A DNA stretch of 64,000 bases from Augochlora pura (lineage: Eukaryota; Arthropoda; Insecta; Hymenoptera; Halictidae). This document shows positions 11,039-23,089 of this stretch, piece after piece. How positions within the stretch are numbered: the stretch's first letter is position 1; the number at the start of each line of letters is the position of its first letter. The stretch is from contig NC_135774.1 in assembly GCF_028453695.1 (NCBI RefSeq), forward strand, positions 3,782,001-3,846,000, in the 5' to 3' direction. A program made the translations under genes and the position numbers. A model generated the notes under the pieces. The model saw nothing but the letters and a program-made list of their open reading frames with translations, was not told the DNA's origin and did not search any database.

Positions 11039-11277
11039 TTAACACGTTCCATGCTGAGCTGTTTTCACTCGACTCTTCGCTCTAGCTTTTTGATATTTTG
11101 ACTAAAACTCGCTACGTTAGATGTAATTATTAGGTTATTAATTAATAGTATATAAAAACAAAATTATTACGAACATTTTTATGGTGGAAATTAATTATTT
11201 TGTACTAAGTTTTTAGCGTATTAAATAAGCATGTAAGCATGCACCACCGGCGGTACACGTGGCACGGAACGTGTTAA
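11039..11277. mobile_element. TTAA-bounded MITE-like element
   Basis: Starts TTAACACGTTCCATGC and ends with the inverted form (reads TTAACACGTTCCGTGCCACG on the complement), with TTAA at both ends. Length is 239 bp and there is no coding capacity. The TTAA target and short terminal repeats fit a piggyBac-type non-autonomous element. It sits in the last intron of the IGF-like gene. Confidence 0.75.
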
Positions 11278-12559
11278 AGTTCGCTCGCATGATCGCGAGG
11301 AAATTGTTTCTACTAGATAATAGAATTTTGCAACTATTTCGCGCTTTTTAGAGTTTCATTTTTAGTAGACTGGGTTGCGAAACGTTTAGTTTTTTTTTAA
11401 TTATTTTAAAGAGCTATGGGCAATGCAATGATGTGAATTTATTGAATGTTTTTAATGTTCTGTAGTTGATTTATAATAATAATATATATGGTATATGTAT
11501 TGTATTTACTATATATGTATTCTATTTTAAAAACTAAATACGATAAAATTAAGTTGATCGAATTTAAAAGTTTAAATGAAACGTTTACAAAGAAGAAACA
11601 TAAACAGCGTTCTCACAAATGGGAATTATCGCTTTGTACGACTCTAGTTCGCGATACAAATTGGACATGGTGCAATTGATATTAGATGACAATAGAAGAC
11701 TTGCTTAACGGCACCGAACGTCGAGCTAATTAACGGCGCAAGTGAAGAATAATTGTGTAGCAGTAAAGAGGTCAAGGTGGAAGTGTCTCAAGTCGAGGCT
11801 TTCAACTAACAGGAAGAATTAACGAAAGGGCTGCGAAGAATAATTGCAAAACAATGATATCACGGAAGGATATCGATAAAAACGAGCAGAATTATTTTTA
11901 GACAACTGGGAAACGAAGAAAGAGAAGCAAAAAGTAATTATTAGACTGCAGATGTTTAAATATTTATGTCGTATGCCAATTTTCAAAGTGCAATTAATTG
12001 CAATTATTTACAAAATTCACTGCATCATTATTCTACGTTTGCAATAGAGAATTTTCTAGTTCTTTCCAGACTACAAAAGAATTCAGAGGAAGGTGAATTA
12101 TTATAATGTCGTGGCTTGAATCTAGTTAGATCCAGATTATAAATATTGTTACTTGACTATTTAATTTCAAATAATTAATTTCGATTTCCCAATTAAGTTC
12201 TATAGAGAATCTAACAAATCTGGAATAATTTCTTTAAAAAATAGCTTGTAGAAGAGTGATTAATAAAATGATAAATAATGCTAAATATTGTATATTCCGT
12301 TATATTTCTGCTCACAAAGGTTCGCCGCTTGATTATTAAATAATAATACCACGGTAATAAAGACATAAAAGAGCAAGGCTATTAAACTGCAATTATGGAA
12401 AGATATCTAGATCGCGGATTTCTATTTAAGTAAATATTGTATAAATTAATCGCAAGATACGTAAGTCAGATATGAGTGTCTTTCTTCTTTCAATTATTTC
12501 AATTACTCGCACATAATATAAAAATGTTTGAAATTGTAACTTTATAATAATTAAATTCG

Positions 12560-12682
12560 TTAAATTTGTTTTTGTCAGGTTTATCAAATTCGTTAAATTC
12601 TTTAAATTCGTTAAATACATTGCACTTGTTAAGTTTGTTAAACTCTCTAAATTCGTCAAATTCGTTAAATCCGTCATTAAAT
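12560..12682. repeat. Short degenerate repeat (TTAAATTCG)n
   Basis: About a dozen variants of a 9-bp word, TTAAATTCG, in the last intron of the IGF-like gene. Read in frame on the minus strand it gives NLTNLTNL-type sequence of no coding significance. Confidence 0.8.
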
Positions 12683-13086
12683 CAGTTCAAGCTACTATAT
12701 TTTACTTTATCATATATTATTTATTTTATTGTACAGTATGTTAATATGTAATCAAATGAACGTTTATAATTCGCAAACAACTTCAATAAAGTTCACAATA
12801 CAAAAATCGTCCTCCTTGGACGTCTTAAGAACCGTATTTTTCACCTAATCATTGTTCTAAACAGCCCATACAATCCACAGCCTAATTACAACCTAATCAA
12901 AAGGGCAATATCATGTCAACTCAGAAATAATTTAGCTAAACCAGTACGAGATAGGTCGCGAGAGAAAAATCGTAAAATTGCCTCAAATACAAACTGATAT
13001 AAATATAACTAAAGCGTAATACTAAATATAACTAAAGCGTAATAAATAAAGATAACTAATGCGTAATCCTCGAACAAGATAATTAC

Positions 13087-13339
13087 CTTGCCGTGACGAC
13101 GATGCTTCTGCCGTCGAGGCCGACACCCGCGATGTCTTCTCACAGAGTTCCTCTCATCGCAGCCGAAGGCATCATCCCTGTCGAAGTTGTTTCCCTTTCT
13201 CCGTGCGCCCTTCAGCCCGTGGGTCTTATACTTAATTGTGCCGGCGACGTAGTCGATGTCGGACCTCGACCTTTCCTCCGACGACGTTCCCGGCCTCACG
13301 GAGGGATACACTGAATTTCCTATCCAGTCCGCCTTCTTT
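13087..13339 (-). CDS. Second coding exon of the IGF-like peptide: basic C-terminal extension
   Basis: On the minus strand a good acceptor (GTGCGTTTTTTCAG) and a donor (GGCAAG|GTAATT) bound 253 nt that stay open in one frame. The entry phase needs two bases from the previous exon. The A-chain exon ends exactly two bases into a codon (19561), so the join is in frame and gives Val-Lys-Lys. The exon encodes 84 residues: an acidic/polar part (TSSEERSRSDIDY), then basic stretches (GARRKGNN and RRHRGCRPRRQKHRRHGK) and two cysteines. By family knowledge, arthropod IGF-type peptides carry a long C-terminal extension after the A chain, and this fits. Dibasic sites here could allow trimming. What is inferred, not seen, is that the exon belongs to the hormone gene 6.2 kb upstream. 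Confidence 0.65.
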
Positions 13340-13444
13340 CTGAAAAAACGCACAAGCAGGATCCAATCAGTACGACGTCTATTGCTGGTTCACGAAATGA
13401 AAGGGTTGCCGCACTCTGGTTTACTCGGACGCGATCCTGGACTC

Positions 13445-13862
13445 GATCGCTGTTCAATTGATACTTTGAAATTGCTGTTTCGAAATTGATGTTTCGAAAT
13501 TGTTGTTTCAAAACTGTTATTTCGAAATTGTTGTTTCAAAACTGTTATTTCGAAACTACCATTTCAAAATTGCTATATCGCAACTGCTATTTCGATACTG
13601 CTATTGTAAACTTGCGATTTAAAAATTGCTATTTCAAACTTGCTATTTAGAAATTGCTATTTCAAAATTGCCGTTTCAAAATTGTTGTTTCAAAGTTACT
13701 ATTTAAAAATTATTATATTGAAACTGCTATTTCAAAAGTACAATATCGAAAGTGCTCTTTTAAAATGACCACATCGAAACTGCTATTTCGAAATTGCTAA
13801 TTCAAAATTATTATTACAAAACTGCTATATCCAAACTACTATTTCAAGACTGCTATTTCGAG
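13445..13862. repeat. 14-bp minisatellite (AAATTGCTATTTCA)n
   Basis: About 30 diverged copies of a 14-bp unit with variable TTTCAA/TTTCGA joints, in the first intron of the IGF-like gene and about 100 bp beyond the acceptor of the exon at 13087-13339. Confidence 0.9.
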
Positions 13863-16800
13863 AATATCACAATTCCGAGTGCATCGGGTTTGCAGAAGCA
13901 GAGACCGATGGGATTGTTGACGCGCGTTCTAAGATTTATTCTGCGGCTGTCAGTGATTGATTATGATTACCTAGATCGTTATGTCACGCGATTCGAGCAT
14001 TTTGTAATACACTTGTTGTTGTTGACTATCATCACTCGAAATAATAACGATCCTGCGACGACTAACTGCGAACACGCCGCGTTATCGATTATATAATCTA
14101 TTGCATAAACGAAATGACTGATCGCTCGAAAGACGCCAACAGGCTTTCGCGAAATCGCGACGCAAAGGTTGCGTTCGAATGCGAGAACGTCCCGGCAAGC
14201 TAGCGCGGAAACGACAGATTCGATCGACGAGTTCACCGAATGCAGCTCGGCGTCACTTTCTAAAGCTTTCGAAGCTTCCGCCGCGGAGCGCGTTCCAACG
14301 CTGCAGGACGCGTTATGTCACCAACCAAGGACGTCTATTAAAAATGATCGTCGCAGACTGCGTAATGAGAGAAGATCTGCAGCGGCCGCGCCGAATAGGA
14401 CGTCGCTAGAAAGTTATTCCTTTCAGCTATGCCAGATTCGCCTAATTTGTGATTTATATAAATTATATAATAATTAAATGAAACCAGTTAGCATATTCTC
14501 CAGAAACGATGTAAATAATAAGTGGAAACAACGCGAATAATAACCGTAAGCGACGTAAATAAATAATAAAAGTCAAGGAAAAGTGCAATCTAATTTTAAA
14601 AATTTTCTTCAGATGCATTAATTAATTAAGGTAACAAATTATATCTACAATAGTTTTACACGTGACTGTTCATCCCCGTATAAATAAATTTAGACATACA
14701 AGTTGCAAAAATTAAAGTATATACTATAAACAAACCCTAGAACTGTATAAAATATACCTCTTGAAATATATTATTAAATAATAAAGATAGAAGATTAGTA
14801 ATCAAAATTTTCAAAAGTTTAGTTTTTAACTTTTAAACTTAACTTTATAAATCGTATAAATATGGCGTGAAAATTTGATACATTTTTATATTTTTTTCAA
14901 TTGGGTAATGTTTTACATATTTTTATGGCATGCGTCGCGCTGTAAAAGTGATTGCAATCTGTTGATTTTAAGAAGCCCGTGCAACGCTTGAGAGCAATTT
15001 TTTCTAACTGACAACTTGACAGACCGATGCCGAATATCGTGGCACAAGACCTATTATTGTGGGTGTACGATTTACAACGGATGTACGCTTTACTCCGAGC
15101 GTACGTTTGCTGCGGATGTAAGCTTCGCTGCGGTATTTTGCTCAATAAAATTAGAGCAAACGATTTCTCTAATTCCTAATGTATCTATCAATTGGAAGAT
15201 GTAAATAGCTCTGCGTACAACCCCTGGGAAAAAAGTATTCGATCGTCTTTTAAAACGCGATAACTTTTTTAAAAGCGTACTGAATTTGTTTGATGTTTCT
15301 TGAGATGTTAAAGGAATTATTTTGCTGTACAATTAATAAAATAGTTCATTTTATAATTTCGTTATTGCTTAGAATAAGAGGAGAAATTGAAAATACTCTT
15401 AAAATTTTAATTTTGTTATCTGTACCAGGAAGATTTAAATAAAATCGCTGAATCCAAGATGAAGATATACAGGTTGAGAAAGATTTAAAAATTACGGGTT
15501 TCTGACAGCTGTTGGTCGAAAGTGTCAAAAATGGAGACAAATCTATTATTCACGAAATCTTTATTTTTTTATAGGTTGTGTTAAAAGGTCAGTTGATTTT
15601 GATGGAGTTTTTAGTGAGTGTATATTTAAACTATTAGGATCTACAACACAGTGTTTTCAAATTTTTGCTATAGGATTCGATAAAAAAGTTGAAGAAACAC
15701 CATGTTTATTAAACTTTTTTAGAATATCGAACAATTGCAATCTAAAAAGGGATATGTTTAGTTATTCCCTAGTAAACTAGTCGGATTAACAGAAAAATTC
15801 ACGTCACTTGGATCAATTTAAGAAAAGGTTATTGGCAATGTATGGTCACTTCCAAAAGTATTCGAACACTATTATAACTACAAATTTCAAAGCACATTTG
15901 AATAATATTTAAAATATATCATTTAAATAATATATAAAATATACAATTTAAATATATGAATTATCAATTTGATCTGAGCCAGAAAAATTTAAATGAAATC
16001 GATGAATCCAGAGCGAAGATATAAAAAATTAAGGATCGAAAGCGACGTTCGGTTTATCGACGTGGTCGCGGTTGTTGATGTTTTCACCGAAAAGACCATC
16101 GGAATCACAAATGTTTGAGCCTGATTCACGTGTATCATCGTTGCGTTTCGGCCGGTATCGCCAGTAAACAACCCTGGAGAGCGGGCCCGATACCGCGGAA
16201 AGAGTAGCACCGAGCAGAGAAAGAAACGTCTGGCCGCGTCGCGACGGTCCTCTTCGATCGTCGACGTCGGTTCAGCTCGCGAATCGCGGCTCGCGCTCGC
16301 GAAAGGAGGATAGAAAGGAGAAAAAAACGAGGCGAGAAGAGATAGCCGGTGCGGAACGGGATCGTCCTAGTACTTCGGACTAACCTCCCTGCTGGGGCCA
16401 GTACGCGCAACCGTGAACTTTAGGAAAAGTGACAAAGATTATCGTCGCGGCGCCGATAAAGCTCGCGCGCGTCTCGGGGCCGATTCCTCCTCGCGCGCGT
16501 TCTCGCCACGAGTTGTTCCGGTTTTCACGCGTCTCGTCGTCGCGACCAGCCGGAGCCCTGCTTACCGCAATTATAACTCGCGTCGCCGCTAATAACACGC
16601 TCTCTGGTGTAAACCACCTACTATCGACGAGGTAAAAGTCCACTCCGCCGACCACGATTCTCTTCTATCGAGGAGAACGAAAGAATAACAACTTGTTGAT
16701 TGTGGGATCAACTCATCGGCCGCGGCTCGAGACATCGACGCGTAAATAGCTGCTTTCGGAAAGCGAGACGTAAACCTGCTCCTGAGACGCTCTGGATCAA

Positions 16801-17700
16801 CGTATTTTGCACCACTAGTTACACCTCTGACCACGCCATCAGGCATCTCGCTGTAAATCATCTTTAGGACGAATCATTGGTAAACCGTGGACCCTGGACA
16901 CATATTTTTTCGGCTACGACGGAACTACTTTGAAATAAGATGAGGACAAGATAACACCGCGTTGTTTCGGGACCTTAACCCCATGAAAGGAGCTCTACAG
17001 GCTAGACGACGATATAAATATCGCCCTTTGGCTAAAATAAAGCAGTCTGTGCATTTACGTCGAGGCAAGCGTGTTGTTAGTTTGTTAGATCCTTGATCTA
17101 ACTTCGTGTGGAAGTGGCTTTTTAGTCGCGGTTAGGAAAGTAATACATACTAGGAAGTGCGGTATAATTAGCCTGCTCTACGGATAGAGTAATTGTCGTT
17201 ATGGATACTTTTCATGATATAGTGTTTAGTTTGAATAATATGACTATACTATAGCCTCTCTCTGTTAATACGATCTGAGAGAAAGAGAGTTTGTTGGTTC
17301 TTTCTATGTTTTATTTGTCCGGTTTGCAGTCTTATGACACTTTCGCTGCCACAAACAGGTGTCCGACGCATGAAACTAACTGTCGAGAATGGAGCTAGGT
17401 GTTTTATTGTTTATAGTATTGTCTGGCATTTAGCTAATTAGGAGAAGTGCGCGTGAAGCTTGTACGTTAGTGGACGGAATCCTAAATAGCCTTGCAGAGT
17501 CCTCGACGTCTAGAAAAGCTAGGAGTAGAACTGATTGTTGATAATAGTAGGAGAGGCTATAGTATTCCTATAGTAAGCCCCGTGAACTAGGTTCTGTTTT
17601 ACAGCTATATAGACTACTAATTTTCTTACTAATAAATTCCTGTGTCAAATAGAGAATTTATATCTGCTATTTGGCAAGCCTTCTTTTGATATTTAAATGT
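13863..17700. other. First intron of the IGF-like gene, with GC-rich blocks
   Basis: GC-rich CpG-bearing blocks at 13900-14420 and 16020-16900 alternate with AT-rich DNA. Overlapping frames on both strands in 16135-16861 show no domain. 16980-17640 has a TATA-like GATATAAATA followed by AAAATAAAG, which could be a decayed promoter or an LTR fragment, but no terminal repeats were found. Confidence 0.4.
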
Positions 17701-17721
17701 TAATGGTAAAGGGGTAAAATT

Positions 17722-17797
17722 TAACCCTTTCCATTCGAATAGTGACACTGAGGCACCAGTAAAATTGCTCTCGTATTATAAAAGAAAGGGTTAGAAG
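17722..17797. repeat. TTAA-type element end, related to that at 22505
   Basis: TTAACCCTTTCCATTCGAAT followed by a block like GACACTGAGGCACCA matches TTAACCCTTTTCACTCGACT with GACTCTGAGGTACCA at 22505. An inverted GAAAGGGTTAG lies about 70 bp on. This is a short or truncated member of the TTAACCC family. Confidence 0.5.
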
Positions 17798-18404
17798 AGC
17801 TATATCGAAGCTTGCTAGTAAACTGAATCTTAAACAAAGTCTACCAAATCCACTAAATTTAATCAGAAATCAGCACGAAATTGAAAGTAATGAGTATAAA
17901 ATTAAAAATTAACTGCTCCAGAATGTTAACTTTGCACTTCGTGTCCTCGACCAATGAGGACTACAACAAGCATGTTCATTTAAACCGGCTTCTATTGAAT
18001 TAGCGAGTAAATTCATAATGCGGTAACCTATAGATTTGACCTATACAATGTACGTCTTTCAATTATTAAGGCGCACTCCGATAATTTTTGTAATTTAGAA
18101 AGTGTTTGTTTGCAAAAATTGGTAGATCTAGTTAGAATAGCGAAATAATTAATAAAAAAACAAAGGAAACAATGGCAATATTGTCGAGAGAAACATGACA
18201 ACGGATCGCTTTACAAAATCCTGGCGACTTGCGACTCGGTTTTATGGTCACAAATTATCTGCTATACGACTACAAAATTGGAAAATATATACAACTATAG
18301 AAACAAATTGCAAGGCTGGAATTGTCTCGTCTCCTCTTTCTAAATTTGTTTTCATTCTAAGCTGGAAGGCAATTTAAGAAGATTTACTGAAGATATTTGG
18401 TCGA

Positions 18405-18842
18405 CAAAATGAATTCGTAGAGTTTTTGTTTTTGTTTTATAACGACTTGTGCATTAATTACCAAAGTGAGCTGTTCGAAGGATATCTTTTAGCTCTACAA
18501 AACTGCTGTATTCGCCTTTCCGAATAATTTAAATTTCTACGATTTTTCAGAGATAGAAATGGAACATCCGAGGCAAATATCAGCATTTTCGACGTCTACT
18601 GTCCTTTGTTTTGCATCGAGGTGAAAAAGCAACCCAGGTCTGCTGCCCAAAAATGGTTCGTAATGTTCGAAAAAGGCAAATTTGACCCAAAGGACACGCC
18701 TCACACCGGATAACCTTCGTAATAACGATCTCGAGGAGAAGCGAGGTATAGGGGACGTCGAAAACGCAGGTTTCGAACGGCTTACTCACTTTGCTAATTA
18801 ACACACGGGTTGTTATAAAATAGAATCTTTACGAATTTATTC
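18405..18842 (+). mobile_element. Mariner relic with ~75-bp terminal inverted repeats
   Basis: The ends are inverted copies of a block containing ACGAATT, TTATAAAA, TTAATTA and CAAAGTGAG. Between them, about 18570-18720, an open stretch reads AQKWFVMFEKGKFDPKD and then a stop. This is the mariner first-HTH signature (QRWFARFRSGNFDLED-like). The remainder of the transposase is absent. A third copy of the terminal block stands alone at 45425-45530. Confidence 0.75.
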
Positions 18843-19560
18843 GCCCATCTAACATATTAAAGCACTTCGAACGAGAAAAATAACTGAGCTATCCACGGTG
18901 TAAATAGACCATATCATCTACACGAAACAACTACAAGTTTTCCAAAGCCTTATCTAGCCTCCTGCAAGACATTATTCTTCTGCAACCGCTTCGAGCCTAC
19001 TCAGCGATGCTAACATTCGTGTCTTCCCTCCTGAAACCTCGAGAACAGCTTCTATCATCTAAGACTGTCCCAGCAGCGAGATCCCCACAACCGCATTCAA
19101 ATCCCATTACGCAACGTTTCCAATCCTTTTTCTAACGAATCTCGTTACTGGTAATTGCAGACTACGTGCGAATGGAAAAAAACCGCGGAACAATCGGCGA
19201 CGCGAACTTTGCGTAATGGAAGCGCGGATTAGCGCGTATCGGCCGAATCGGACGTCTGGCCTGTGCGCTACCGGGTGTCCGATTGCGAACAGCGTACGGA
19301 AGACGCGACTCGAAAGAAAAAAAAAAGCGACGACACGTTGCCGAACCACTACCGATCGACTAGCTAAACTAACCGGACGATCACCACCCAGCACCGTGAT
19401 CCTAACATACCGAGTCAACGAACGAGTCCACTGGATCGCGGCGATGGAAACGGGTCCGTCGCCGTCGGGGCGCGGCGCCCGTCGAGATTCAGAGGCGGCA
19501 ACAGGTCGGTCAGGTGGAGAATAAACGATAGAAAAAAAGGCAGAACTAACATCCACTCAC

Positions 19561-19886
19561 ACGACGTCCGCAGGAATCGTTTTGTTCGACTTGCAGTACT
19601 GTTCCAGCTGGGTGTAGGAGCACATGCGGTAGCAACACTCTTCCGCTAGTCCCGGCGCAGTCGGGTCCTGCGGCTCGTCCTCGGCGCTGTAGGAGAACGG
19701 CTCGTTGTATCCGCGACCCTTGCAGACGAGGTACAGGGCATCGCTGAGGTTCTTCGAGCACAGCCTCAGCAACGATCGCTTGTATGGAACGGTGATCACG
19801 GAGTGGAGCAGCGTGAGAAGGACCAGGCCGAGCATGACCATCGCCTTGGCTCTGCCGCGTCTCATGGTGGCGTCTGTTCTCGTCAT
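19561..19886 (-). CDS. Insulin-like / arthropod IGF-like peptide, first coding exon (signal, B, C and A domains)
   Basis: Start ATG at 19886 (a second in-frame Met is residue 8; an in-frame stop lies upstream). A hydrophobic signal segment (MVMLGLVLLTLLHSVIT) is followed by YKR. The B chain carries LRLCSKNLSDALYLVC (Cys43, Cys55, spacing 11). The A chain reads EECCYRMCSYTQLEQYC (Cys84, 85, 89, 98), the canonical CC-x3-C-x8-C insulin knot. The connecting segment of 28 residues has no dibasic site, so B and A should remain one chain as in IGFs, which is inference from the missing cleavage sites. The exon ends in GT|GTGAGTGG at 19561; unspliced, the frame stops at once (ADVV then TGA). Insulin-family peptides signal through the insulin receptor kinase and control growth, metabolism and reproduction. 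It joins 13087-13339. Confidence 0.92.
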
Positions 19887-20900
19887 CTCGACGTCGTTGA
19901 TCTCTAACCGACACTAACCGACACTCTCGAATACCTTCTGGCTGTCTGAACTGTTCGATTATCCGATCACGGTCGATCCTGCGGCATTCTCTGGCTGACC
20001 GCCACGTGTCTTCGTCGGTCGTCCACGGTAGCTCCTCCAGCTATCCCGATTAATTTCCACGGATGCGCTCTCCGAAGGTTCTTCGTGGAGTTAGCGAATC
20101 CAGCGCCGGCCAGCTACTGTCACTGTCTCTCCGTGGTTGTTGCTCCGAGCAGACAAGGCTTGCTAACCAGGTGGTTAGGGTGCGCGCGGTCGACTGAAGA
20201 GCGTCGGAGAGAGACGTTCCTGAAGAGACCTCCGCTGGTACCGAGTTCCTCGGTGCCACTGGTACCGGCTTGCTTCGCCACGCGGTTCTTGTTCCAGATT
20301 TCACGGATTAGAGGAGAGGAACGATAAGAAGACAGATCGGTAGAGGGGAAGAAACGACTGGGGAGTAGGCGGTGGAGGAAGAAGGGAAGCCGGGAAGGGG
20401 CGAGCGCGGCCGGAGAGAGAGAGGTCAGCAGGCTGGCTGCTGGTGGTAGACGGCCTCTCGTGTGCGATCCACGCAGAGGGGAAGCCGCAGCGCGGACAGA
20501 GATCTCTCGATCTCTTTCTCATTTCATCTCGACACTTGGTACAGAAGAACCGACGACGCCCGGATATCAGAGCTAAGCGCTCTCTCGCCTACTCTGCTTT
20601 CCAGAGACAGAATTTCTCGTGATGCCGGCGGTGGACATCCGTGTGTCTCACCTCGCCCTTTCGGACGAACTTCACGCATCTTTCCGCGATCGCCTCGCTG
20701 CGAGGCGCCTTCGGTCCGCGAGTGAGCAAAGCGATGACCGATCGATTTCGAAGAAGACGGCGGGCCCTATCGCGGCCGCCGATTAATCACAGTGACTATC
20801 ATCAGCGTATTTTTCAGCTGATACACACCGACCGGCAGTCGATCGGCCGACCTCCTACCCTCGTTTCTTTCCGGCGATCGCACCAATTCCGATAACGTAA
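19887..20900 (-). promoter_or_regulatory. GC-rich 5' flank / presumptive promoter region of the IGF-like gene
   Basis: CpG-rich sequence with CT-rich tracts on the minus strand (20340-20450) directly upstream of the hormone start codon. Many short frames on both strands have no domain. The transcription start cannot be placed. No TATA box at a suitable distance was recognised. The role is inferred from position. Confidence 0.4.
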
Positions 20901-21780
20901 CAGCGATATCGAACGAGACACGATGCATGGATCGTTTCAGTAGTCTCCGGCGGTCCGATCGACTCCCGTTACGGCCCTTTCCTCCTCGTCGAGTTCATCG
21001 CAGTGCAACGATTACCGCATTTTATACCGATTTGATTACGCGTTTTCCACTCCGTTATAGAAACCAGGTATCGAGAGAGAGTTTCTCGGTTAAACGACCT
21101 CGACGGAACCCCGTTTGGCGAGCGAATTTTCATTTCATTGCCCGATAGAATGTCCATCGAGCACGCGGATCGCTTTTCGATGAGTCAGGACGGTACGCCG
21201 ATCGCTGGCACCACGGTGGGATCGACTTACCTGTCGTCAGCGAGTGGATCGATTTTCACGGCACGCATGCAGCCGCTTCATTACAGTTCAATTGCACTTT
21301 CGGGAATGGATTTGTTTCAGTCGAGTCCATTGTCTGCAGCGGTTTAACTTATTTTCAAGTCGACCGTCGGTGTCTGATGTAATTTACACTTTACCAATCT
21401 ATAGCCTATAAATCGGCTTTTTATCTCGATTGGTAGCGTGTGAATCGGTTGTTATGGTTATTAATAAATTTGATATCTATCATTGAGGTAAATGTGTTTT
21501 TAGACACAGATTGTGCTACTGTAAGCTGTAATACTATTGTATAATTTTTCAAATATTACGTAGCTTTCGCGATTAGTAAAGTAAATCAAATTGAAATAGA
21601 AAGGAGAATTTAACATTGAGCTAAATTTTTATGGCAAAATGATCGGTAGGTAAAGTGTTGCTTCTGTTTATGGTTATTAGAGCACAGGAATTTTATTGCT
21701 TCGATATCAATCGAAATCGTGATCGTGAAGAGTTAAAGTCTTCTTTATCCTTTTAACTGCGTACGATGTGTATATATATT
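20901..21780. other. Intergenic, GC-rich to AT-rich transition
   Basis: GC-rich until about 21340, then plain AT-rich sequence. No supportable exon. Confidence 0.4.
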
Positions 21781-21809
21781 ACAGGTAAAGTTTGACATTC
21801 GACGTTTTA

Positions 21810-22077
21810 TAGAATACTTAGACATTGTATATAATGGCCGTTTTTAGGCAATTATATAATTGCTATAATAATCGTTCCTAAATCGCTCCTAATAATTGCT
21901 CCTATAATCAGGAGCTTTTTTCATACTTTGCCCGAGTAGCATTTGTCATTCTGTAGAAAGGCATTCAAGGACTAAATATTATATGTATACAGTGCCCAGG
22001 GAAAGTATGTAACAGTTCTCATGTTTCATACATTGCCTAAAATTGCCGGGCATTATATACAATGTCTAAGCATTCTA
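21810..22077. repeat. Foldback: 27-bp inverted repeat arms with further pairing
   Basis: 21810-21836 and 22051-22077 are inverted copies with one mismatch (core TTAGACATTGTATATAATG). Pairing continues inward through a TAGGCAAT word on each side with a 3-nt indel. Inside, GCCCGAGTAG/CATACTTT and GCCCAGGGAAAGTATG also pair. Confidence 0.75.
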
Positions 22078-22170
22078 TGCAATACCTAAGAGTTATATAA
22101 AATTCTTACGAATTATATACGATGCCTAGGAATTATATACAATATCTGGAAATTATATGTAATACCGACT
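21985..22170. repeat. Degenerate ~23-bp tandem repeat (GAATTATATACGATGCCTAG)
   Basis: About eight diverged units of the form AATTATATAC-AATGCCTAAG, overlapping the right arm of the foldback. Confidence 0.7.
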
Positions 22171-22504
22171 TTTCGTATATTATCGGTAACATGTTTACTT
22201 TAGTAACATATGCACATATACACATATGTACAGTGCAGAAAAATATATTTATAATGATTATTTTGAATATTTTGTTTCTAAATAATAACAAGAAACAAAA
22301 TAGGAGTAGTATGCTTCATTTTGAATCAGTAAATTTTAAATCGAACAAAGCCTTGACATTTTCTAAGATAGTAAATATTAACTAGTTACAAATAAAAAGA
22401 TTACTTATTAGAAAGTTTACTTAAGCTCACACCAGTTCCAAAATAAACGTTCCACTTATTTAAAAGCACTTTATATTGTGTTAACTAATTACGAGCGTCG
22501 AAAG

Positions 22505-22560
22505 TTAACCCTTTTCACTCGACTGATGACTCTGAGGTACCACTGAAGTACATCACGTTT
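22505..22560. repeat. TTAACCCTTTTC element end
   Basis: A TTAA-led block shares its first 40 or so bases with 17722. No matching right end was identified, so it is a fragment. Confidence 0.45.
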
Positions 22561-23089
22561 CATAATCATTTTCATATTAACACATACCGACCGTAAACAT
22601 TCGGCCGTAAACATTTTTATATTTTCCTAACATTGGCATTAAGCAATATTTATTTTATCTATTTTATTTATTTCATTCATCGCGAAAAATATCTAATATT
22701 TAAAAAATTATATTAATACCTTAGTAATAGATAGCAAATTATTGGTTGCCATGGCAACCGATTCAAAGACTACCTGACTGTGTAAAAAGCCGATTTATAA
22801 GCTACCAGTTGGTACAGTGTTAACACAGTTAAATGAAAACAATTGTTAGGTAATGAAACTGCGCTAATATGAGTCACAAGAATCAACTTCGCGTGCACAA
22901 AGTGAACTTTGCCACATAAAATAGAAATACTAGAAGTCAGAAAAAAGTTGCTTCAATTTGACAGTTAAAATGGCTTCGAGTACAAAGAGTTAACGTTTAG
23001 ACGTCGAAGTACAGTCGTTCGAAGAACATTGTCTTACCTTCAACGTAATTTTCGGAATCTAATTTTCCTTGAACTATTGTCCACGCGAG

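Noticed and set aside
16980..17640. Possible LTR with TATA-like and AATAAA-like signals
   Set aside because: No terminal TG...CA repeat, target duplication or second copy was found.
19107..19556. 149-codon minus-strand frame directly after the IGF-like exon
   Set aside because: It lies in the intron after a strong GTGAGT donor, is in a different frame from the hormone, and has Arg/Ser-rich chance composition.
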